NCBI GenBank assembly: GCA_001275005.1 | Contig: JWZX01000934.1 | Location: 1-20,531, forward strand | DNA from: Chrysochromulina tobinii | Lineage: Eukaryota; Haptophyta; Prymnesiales; Chrysochromulinaceae | Length of the DNA stretch: 20,531 nucleotides | Direction: 5' to 3' | Part shown: positions 8,995 to 17,300 of the stretch, one piece after another | Layout of the letters: the number at the start of each line of letters is the position of its first letter | How positions within the stretch are numbered: position 1 is the stretch's first letter | Notes under the pieces: generated by a model | What the model saw: the letters and a program-made list of their open reading frames with translations, nothing else | Told to the model about the DNA's origin: nothing | Databases searched by the model: none | Made by a program: the position numbers and the translations under genes

Positions 8995-9117
8995 ATTGAG
9001 TGGTTGGTCGGTGCACCGCCGAGATCTTCGCCGATATTGAGTGGTTGGATGGTGCACCGCCGAGATCTTCGCCGAGATTGAGTGGTTGGACGGTGCACCG
9101 CCGAGATACTCGACGAG
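8995..9117. repeat. 41-bp tandem repeat, three copies
   Basis: Copies at 8995-9035, 9036-9076 and 9077-9117 begin ATTGAGTGGTTGG and contain GTGCACCGCCGAGAT, with a few substitutions each. A degraded fourth copy (CGAGATACTCGCCGAG) reaches about 9172. It starts 22 bp after the stop codon of the Pro/Gln/Gly-rich gene and so probably lies in its 3' UTR. Confidence 0.9.
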
Positions 9118-9840
9118 ATTATCGCTCAGTCAGTTTGGGGCGGTGCCCGCGACGCCCGAGATACTCGCCGAGATGATCACCGAGATCAGAATGGCCTCTC
9201 GACTGATGGCCGTCATCCACGGTGACAAATGGTCTACGGATGGGTCGATCCCTTCACACACACACACACACGCATGTCAGCATCCATGCAGTCTTGTCAC
9301 TTGTGCGTTTCCCCACACGCGTGTATGCCTCGAGAGGGTGTAATATGAACGTGCCGCGTTCCAGTCGATCAGCGCATGGTGCCAGATGGATGATGTCGTG
9401 CGTGTTGTATGCCGGGTCGCGTATCGCCTTAAGCGAACTGAGTTAGTCCGGAAAACTGCGTCGTCGTCGTCCGAAAGTCTCCATCTCGTCCGTGGTGATA
9501 TTCCTATCTGAGGCGCGTCGCTCCACTGTCCGCACAGCGTAGGCTTGAGCCGAGCCTGAGCGGCTGAGGCTTGAGCGCAACGCTGATCGTCGCTCGGCTG
9601 TCACTGTACGCTGAGTGCGGCTCCTGACTCCCCGCTGATCCTGTCCCGTGGTCCACGCCGACGGCCGGGTGTCGGCAGGCGACGCGATCAGAACGCCGAC
9701 GCCCGTCCCGACTTCCAATCGGAATCGCGCCAGGCGAGGAGCGCGCGAAAGGCGCGCTGCAACGGAAAAAAGCTCTCACGCCTTATACGCGCCGTGCTTT
9801 CATTCTAAAAGCCGTATAAAAGCCGTAGAGAAAAACAGAG
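9118..9840. other. Intergenic, no gene seen
   Basis: About 720 bp between the 3' ends of a plus-strand and a minus-strand gene. It holds a decayed end of the 41-bp repeat, a (CA)8 microsatellite at about 9255-9271, and the 11-bp tandem AAAAGCCGTAT/AAAAGCCGTAG at 9807-9828, which includes a TATAAAA word. Short frames on both strands show no domain or credible composition. No RNA gene recognised. Confidence 0.55.
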
Positions 9841-10662
9841 TCAGACCCTTGGCGACAGCTGCGGGCTCGTGCACCCGCGGGCTCGTACACCATGCGAGTG
9901 GCGTGGGCTGCAGCTGTTGAGAAACGGATGAGTGGCGCGCGGGGACAGCGATCGCACCGAGCACGAGCTCGCCGACGAAAAGCTCTCACTCTTGCTCGTT
10001 GGGCTCCTGGGCTGCATATCAGCGCTGTGGTTGAGGAGTTCTTTGCTTCTGGTGCTCGCAAGGACCTGCACTCTTCGGCTATTAAAGGGATCTGCGACCA
10101 TTGGCGATCGCGGTTCATCGTCTCCTCGGTCAGTTGCCAGAGTCAGCACACCCTTCTCTGTCTTGTAGGTCAGCCAACCGAGCACCGTCTTCTGCCCGAC
10201 AAGTACAACGCTAACGCGATGGGCGCTGTTCGACATCCGATGAGACCTCACGATGTGCACGCGAGCTCCAGCTGGAAGCGTGCACACCGCCGTTGAGCAC
10301 AAATCCACCTTGCGGCGGACAATCCGCGGGACGAGAAGCACAAAGACATGGCTGAGCGTGCTGGCCGCCGGCAATGCAAGCTTGCTGCTATTCGCTGCCT
10401 CGAGCAGTGGCGCGCCTGTGAGACGATGCGTGCGGCGTGCTCCTGGAACTGCATGCTCCTCCTTGCCCTCGGCAGCAGGTGACACTTGGACCGGACGTGG
10501 CCGTGCCGATCTTGAGGCTCCTCTTCCTGCCGCGAGCGGCGGCGGCGGCTCTTGCCAAGCCAATGATTCGTGGCTCACAGCCATGTTGGGGCTTCCCGCT
10601 GCAAAGTCGAACTTTTTGTTCTTTTCCAATAAATCTCGGTTTCCTAAAGGGGAACCTCGCAT
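9841..10662 (-). CDS. Hypothetical protein with SH3-like core
   Basis: The frame is 273 residues; a stop lies four codons upstream of the ATG at 10662, so this is the first start, with MAVSHESLAWQEPPPP at residue 27 as an alternative. Residues about 115-176 (RRKVDLCSTAVCTLPAGARV, then HIVRSHRM, then VSVVLVGQKTVLGWLTYKTE) fit an SH3-like fold: a TLPAG turn, alternating hydrophobic strands and a closing GW(L/V)T strand. The filamin-like protein in this window has the same layout (LLLPSHIGVVVEEH ... TGWVTLKKEGKKLV). The flanks are Ser/Arg/Pro-rich and probably disordered (PRSPTSKSESFSSASSCSVR). Function unknown. The C-terminal part could belong to another exon arrangement; I am only moderately sure of the boundaries. 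Confidence 0.5.
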   Translation of the reverse strand: MRGSPLGNRDLLEKNKKFDFAAGSPNMAVSHESLAWQEPPPPLAAGRGASRSARPRPVQVSPAAEGKEEHAVPGARRTHRLTGAPLLEAANSSKLALPAASTLSHVFVLLVPRIVRRKVDLCSTAVCTLPAGARVHIVRSHRMSNSAHRVSVVLVGQKTVLGWLTYKTEKGVLTLATDRGDDEPRSPMVADPFNSRRVQVLASTRSKELLNHSADMQPRSPTSKSESFSSASSCSVRSLSPRATHPFLNSCSPRHSHGVRARGCTSPQLSPRV

Positions 10663-11331
10663 TTGTCGGTTTCAGATCCCAGATGCTCGCAGCGCGGCTC
10701 AGGATTGCTTGTGCCGTGACAGTGTTGTGTGTCGTGGGAGGAAGCCCTCCAGGGAGCTCGTCGAGACCTTAGTCGAGCTCCCCCCGTGCATGCCAATTGC
10801 GTGCGCCAAAGCCCCTTGCCAAAGCCGAACCGCGAAACTGCCGACGCAGCGCCGTTTTTTCAACGTCCCTTTCCTTAAAATCCTTATGCACGCACACATC
10901 GCACGCAGCACACAGTTTGAAATCAGGGTATGAGGATTGTGTGCAAATCCAGATATTAATCTCTCCCCTGCTACCCCCCTTCTTGGGTAAATCATTCCGA
11001 GTTTGTTGTGTAGAACTCAGGGTATGAGGATGATCGTGTGCAAATCCAGACGAGATACCTGACGAGATATTATCCCTCTACCCCCTTTGGATAAAAGCAG
11101 AGCACATAGTTGCGTAACATACACCCGCAGTACACCCGTCACAACTATTGTATTCATGGTCACGATAAGGTCACGATGTGTCATAGTGTCAACATGCTCA
11201 CACGCTATCGTGGACGCTCACAATGGCGCTTTGTTCGAAGGCGCGGTCGATGGAAGGATGCAACACAGCACAGCACATCACTCGGAGGCACCCATAACGC
11301 GCCCCGCACTCTCACTCCGCAATTACCGCAA
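10663..11331. other. Intergenic region with a diverged tandem duplication
   Basis: This stretch holds the promoter side of the SH3-like gene and the 3' side of the armadillo gene. A segment starting CAGGGTATGAGGAT occurs at about 10924 and again at about 11019. Both copies continue GTGTGCAAATCCAGA, then a GATATTA word, a CTCTACCCCC-like tract and GGATAAA/GGGTAAA. The copies differ by small indels. Two GGTCACGAT words lie near 11158-11177. No gene was recognised. Confidence 0.6.
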
Positions 11332-14300
11332 TCACTCCGCAATCGCCGCCAGCATGGCGCCCGCTTCTTTAGCCACCTTGGCGCCTCCCTTGGCGCGACT
11401 GGTGGACGCCGCTTTATTGGCACCCTTTTTGGCGCCCGCGCCTGCGCCTGACGCGTTCGATCGGTCGCTCTCGTTCCCGGTCGCACGTGACGTCTTGGCG
11501 ATCGCCTTCTTCTCCTTTTTGGAGAGCTCATTCGCGGGCGCCGTACTGGGCACTGTATCGGCGGCACCACGCGCTGCGGGCGGCGGCGGTGCCGGCGTCT
11601 GTGGAACGGCGCCCGGCTCGGCGCCAGCGTCTCCGTCGGCGACTTTGGCGTCCTTCCCACTGACCTTGGGAACCGACAAGTGTGGTGTGTCCTTCTTGAC
11701 GCCAAAGCGCGCCGTCGTCTTCGCGTCCTCCTTTGGCGAGGTAGGCCGCCATCCTGGTGTGCCTGGCCCCCCCGCCCCCAGGCCGCTGCCCTCCCCCCCG
11801 TCGCGGGCCGGCGAGTTCTCTTGACGTAACAGTGCTCTAGACGTACGTGGCCGATTGTACCTGTGGGGACGAGGCGCTGTGGTGAGCCCATGCATGCAAG
11901 GCGGGTCATCAGTGGCAATCAGTGGGGCCGATCGTACCCATGGGCGCTGTGGTGAGCCCATGCATGCAAGGCGGGTCATCAGTGGCAATCAGTGGGGCCG
12001 ATCGTACCCATAGGTGCCGAGCAGCTCCGAAGGCGCCGTCGTGGGCGTGGGCGGGCTGCCGGGTGTGCCGGGCGCGCGGTACGAGCGGTCGTGGATGGCG
12101 AAGCCCATCTTGGTTGCTTTCGACTTGAAGCGGGGGGAGAAGAGCAGATGCTGCAACGACTCCACCTGAACGCCGAGGGTTGGCCATCAGAGGGTCGGTC
12201 ATCAGAGGGTCATCAGAGGGTCATCAGAGGGTCATCAGATAGCCATCAGAGGGTCATCAGAGAGTCATCAGAGGGTCATCAGAGGGTCATCAGAGGGTCA
12301 TCAGAGAGTCATCAGAGGGTCATCAGAGGGTCATCAGAGGGTCATCAGAGAGCCATCAGAGGGTCATCAGAGGGTCATCAGAGGGTCATCAGAAAGCCAT
12401 CAGAGGGTCATCAGAGGGTCATCAGAGGGTCATCAGAGGGCCATCAGAGGGTCATCAGACGGTACCTGAAGCCTTGGGTTAGCATGGCATGAGTCCCAGC
12501 CTCGCCCCTTGATGGTGGGGTTCGTCTCGCCGTTCGCGCGCTTCTCCGCCAACTCCTCGGCCGCCTGTGTCGCGTAGGGGGACCATCAGTCGGCATCAGT
12601 CGCAATCAGTCGCCATCAGTCGCCATCAGTCGCCATCAGTCGCCATCAGTCGCCATCAATCGCCATCAGTTGCCATCAGTTGCCATCTGTCGCCATCACG
12701 CACCTGCGCCTTGAGGGTCTGGAAATCGGGGTACTCGTGTGTAATCATGTGTAATCAGGGGTACTCGTGTGTAATCAGGTGTCCTCGCGCACCTGCGCTT
12801 CTAGGGTCTGGAAATACGATTTCTGCACTGGGATCTTGATGGCGAACGTTCGATCAGGCTGTGGAGCATCGACGTTGAGCAATTGCAAGATGCCCACAGC
12901 TTGCTTTCTCAGCCAGTTCTCGGGGCCGTGCGAGATCGCAATCAGCGGCTCGATGGCGCCGTCCTCGGAGATTTGGCGAGCTGCGGACGGATCTCCCGCC
13001 AGGTTGCACAGCGCGGCGGCCGCATAACCCTGCGCCTCCGACTTGCTCTTGAGCAGCAAGACCAGCGGCGCGATCGCGGCGGCTTCGGTCACCGCCTTGC
13101 AGAACATCGGCTCAGAGGTCAAACCCCACAGCGCACACGAGGCATGCTTCTGCGCAGGAAAGACAATGAGCGACACTCAGAAGGCAATCAACGGCCATGA
13201 ACGACACTCAGAAGGCAAGCAGCGGCCATGAACGACACTCAGAAGGCAATCAGCGGCCATGAACGACACTCAGAAGGCACTGTGTGTCGACTATTGACCG
13301 TTCACACCTGTGCTCCCGCAGACCCATGGGTGAGAAGCTGGACGAGGTGTGGGATGCCGCCCGCTTGGACGAGGCATTGCTTCACCCCCCCCTGCTTGTC
13401 CTTGGCGAGGTCTGCAAGCAGTGCCGCGATCGAATCCTGAGCTTCGGGGCTGTCGGTGCGCCCGAGGAGCTTGACTAGAGGCGCGATGCCTGATGAGGAC
13501 AGCAATCAGAGTGAACTCAGTTCGCGCTCAGTGCCAATCAGAGGACCATCCGTCCACTCATCAGCTGATGAGGACAGCAATCAGAGTGGAGCTCAGTTCG
13601 CGATCAGTGCCAATCAGAGGACCATCCGTCCACTCATCAGCTGATGAGGACAGCAATCAGAGTGGAGCTCAGTTCGCGATCAGTGCCAATCAGAGGACCA
13701 TCCGTCCACTCGTCAGCATGCACTTATCAGCATGCACTTATCAGCATGCACTTATCAACATGCACTTATCAACATGCACTCGTCAGCATGCACTCGTCAG
13801 CATGCACTCATCAGCATGCACTCATCAGCATGCACTCATCAGCATGCACTCATCAGCATGCACTCATCAGCATGCACTCATCATGGGCGATCCCTCCGCA
13901 GGCAATCCCCGGCCTTGCCGAATCTCAAAGGGCAATCCCCGGTCTTGACGAATCTCAAAGGGCAATCCCTCCGGGCTCACCCCCGGCCTTGACGAATCTC
14001 AAAGGGCAATCCCTCCAAGCTCACCCCCTGCCTTGACGATCGCGGCCTTATTCGCGGTGGACGAGTCGAGATGGAAGAGAGCACATGCGGCATGGTTGGC
14101 CGCTGTGACACGCTCGCTCGTCAGCAGTGCGACGAGCAAACCGATGCCGTCGGCTTCGGTGATGCGCTGCTGTGCCGTCGTGGATGAGGACAAGTGCCAG
14201 AGCGCCGCGCTCGCCCTTGTCTGTGCCTCGAGAGCCATCTTCTGAGCCTCGGCGCCCACCTGCATGCATGCAATCAATCGCCATCAGGGTGCAATTAGGG

Positions 14301-17300
14301 TGCCATCTCAGGTACCATCAGAGTGCCCTCAGGGTGCAATCAGGGTGCAATCAGGGTACCATCAGGGTGGAGTCAGGGTGCAATTAGGGTACCATCAGTC
14401 ACAGCCAGAGGCCATTAGAGGCAATGAACGACGCTCACCTTATGAGCCGAGCTTGCGCCGAGCATCTTGACGAGAGGCTCGACACCGCCCGCCGCCACGA
14501 TCTGCTGCTTGCACTCCGAGCCGCGCGCGAGGTCGGAGAGCGCCGCGGCGGCGCGCACCTGTGGGGAAGGGAGGAGGTCGCGCCGTGGTGAGCACTTGCA
14601 TGCAAGGCAGAGGTTGGAGAGAGCCGCGGCGGCGCGCACCTGCATGCATGCAATTGGAGGCCACCGGACGCCATCAGGGGCACTCAGACGCAATCAGTCG
14701 CACTCAGCGCGCGCACCTGCGACTTGTTCACGTTGCGACCGTCCCCGAGGAGCTGTACGAGAGGGAGGATGGCGCCTGCCGCCGCGATGACCAGCCGATT
14801 CTCTGCGGACCGGTTCGCGAGCATGGCGAGGGTTTCTGCGGACTTCATCTGCGCCGCGGCGTTCCTCCCTTCGAGGAGGGCCACGAGGGGCTTGACGACC
14901 GCGTTGCGATTCTCTTGATTCGGCGCCGCGATGTGAAGGATCGCCCCCTGAGCATACCTGTGAAACGCGAGGTGTGAAACGCGAGGTGTGAAGCGCGAGG
15001 TGTGAAGTGCGAGGTGTGCACGCGAAAGCGCCGTAGTGAGCTCTCGCATGCAAGGCTGCTCGTTCATCAGTGGCCATCAGCGTACCCTTGCGTCGCCTCC
15101 GACTCGGCGCCCAGGAGGCCAACCAGAGGTGCGATGGCTCCAGCGCGTGCGAGGGACACCTGTGGGGACGCAGTGGGGGCGTCGTGGTGAGCACTTGCAT
15201 GCGGAGAGGTGCGATGGCTCCAGCGCGTGCACGGGCCAATCTCGGACCAATCTCGGTCCGGTGTCGGGGCAATCTCGGACAAATCTCGGTCCGATGTCGG
15301 GGCAACCTCGGGGCGATCTCGTGAGGGTGTTGGGTGAGCACCTGGTTCTCGGGGCAATCTCGGGGCAATCTGGGAGCGATCTCGTGAGCACCTGGTTCTC
15401 GGGGCAATCTCGCGAGAGGCTTTCCATCGCAGCGGCGGCGAACTCCTGCGCACGGTCCGAGTCCGCAGAGAGGTTGGCGACGAGCGCGGGCAGCGCGCCT
15501 TCGCGCGCGATCATGAGCTGGTTGTCGGGGGTCGACGAGAGGTGCCAGAGCGCTCTGGTCGCGTTCTCGCGAGGCCCGAGGGCGTTGGCGCACAGCACCT
15601 GTGGGGAAGCAGGCGCGGCGTCGTGGTGAGCACTTGCATGCTGAGAGGCCCGAGGGCGTTGGCGCACAGCGCCTCGACGAGCGGTCCTCAGAGGTCACCA
15701 GAGGTCATCAGAGGTCATCAGAGGTCGTCAGAGGTCATGAGCACCTCGACGAGCGGTGGAATCCCGCCTTCGTCCGCGACCGCAATCTTATTCATCTGGC
15801 TGCCCGCGGCCACCGCCGCAAGCGCGCCCGCCGCCCACTTTTGGGCATCGGCCTTCGCATCAAAGTCCGCACTGCGCTTGAGGGTGCCATCATCTCCCGG
15901 CAAGGCCCCCTTGGCGCCATGCTTGAGCATCGAGACGAGCGGGCGGATGGCGCCGGCTTCGACGATGGTCGTCTGCGCGTCGGAGGTAGGGCGCATGTAA
16001 TGAGAGGGCTCATCAGGGCTCATCATGGGCTCATCAGAGGCTCATCAGGGCTCATCAGGGCTCATCAGGGCTCATCAGGGCTCATCGGGGCTCATCGGGG
16101 CTCATCAGGGCTCAACAGAGGTGTCCTCAATCGCACTCACCTGCACGTCAGGCGAATCGCGCGCGAGGTCCGCCAGGGCGCGAGCGGCCATCTGCGGCGG
16201 TCCGAGGCTTGGGTCCACCTGTGGGGACGCACAAGGGAGGCGTCGTGGTGAGCACTTGCATGCTGAGAGGTGCGATGGCTTGGGTCCGATGGAGGCTAAG
16301 GTGCACCAGCCACTCCACGAGCGCCGAGATGGCGCCGGCCGCCGCGATCGAGAATTGCGTCGCCGAGTTCGCGCCCGGCAGTGCAGCGCGTGACATTTGA
16401 GCGAGGGCGAGTGCCGCGTGTCGTTTGGCGCCTCGAGAGCCGGTGCGGAGGAGCTTGACGAGAGGCAGGATGCCGCCTGATGAGGGAGGCCATCACGAGT
16501 CAATCAAGAGGTCATCAGTGGGAGGAGCTCGACGAGGGGCAAGAGCGGGCGGGCGTACCCGCAGACACGATGTCGGCCTTGTTGACGGCGGTGAAGGAGA
16601 TGACGGCCGGGATATCATCCGAAGTAATCCCCGAGAGCACCGCGGCAGCATGCTCCTGCGCGACGAGGGAAAGGTTGCCGGACCGCAGGATCTTGATGAT
16701 CGGGTCCGCACAGCCCGCGCTCGCGATGGACACCTTCGAGACGATGTCGGATGCCGAGTACAGCAGCCAGAGCGCGTACCTGGGCACAAGGAGGGAGGAG
16801 GCGCCGTGGTGAGCGTCCGCATGCAAGGCAGCTAGGTCATCAGTGCGGCAATCAACGTACTCTTGGGCTTCGAGTGACCCAGTGGCAATCAGTGGCAATC
16901 AGTGGCAATCAGTGGCAATCAGTGGCAATCAGTGGCAATCAACGTACTCTTGGGCTTCGAGTGACCCAGTGGCAATCAGTGGCAATCAGTGGCAATCAGT
17001 GGCAATCAACGTACTCTTGGGCTTCGAGTGACCCATCCTTGAGTAGGCTGACGAAACGCTCGATGCCGCCCGCCATCTGGACCGTCATCTGGGACTCGGC
17101 GCCCCCCGACTCTGCCATGCCCTTGAGGGCCGTCCACGCGCGCTGGCGTACTTTGACGTCAGGCGATCCGAGCAGTTGGATGAGTTGTGCCGTCACCTGA
17201 TGAGGGAGGCAATCATCAGGTCATCAGAGGCAATTAGAGGGCAATCAGAGGTCATCCGACGCAATCAAGAGGCAATCATCAGGTCATCCGACGCAATCAG

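Noticed and set aside
9807-9828. TATAAAA box as promoter of a plus-strand gene
   Set aside because: The word sits in an 11-bp tandem repeat, and no credible plus-strand gene starts downstream; it lies just past the 3' end of a minus-strand gene.
11087-11824. A 245-codon plus-strand frame
   Set aside because: Antisense to the last exon of the armadillo gene, whose minus frame joins upstream ARM exons exactly in frame.
12181-12465. CRISPR-like array
   Set aside because: The units are 10-11 bp head-to-tail without unique spacers, and lie inside a eukaryotic intron. It is a minisatellite.
13493-13948. Repeat-encoded frames (SACTYQHALISMH-like and similar)
   Set aside because: They translate the intron 19 tandem arrays in an arbitrary frame; open only because the unit length lacks stops.
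15573-15670. Classical transposon target-site duplication of fixed length
   Set aside because: The direct repeats around inserts vary from 11 to about 31 bp and carry mismatches, so a single transposase with a fixed stagger does not explain them; repair-linked duplication fits better.
14694-15698. A 334-codon minus-strand frame through exons 15-17
   Set aside because: It is out of phase with the ARM repeats and passes through introns and array sequence; Arg/Pro-rich composition marks it as a shadow.
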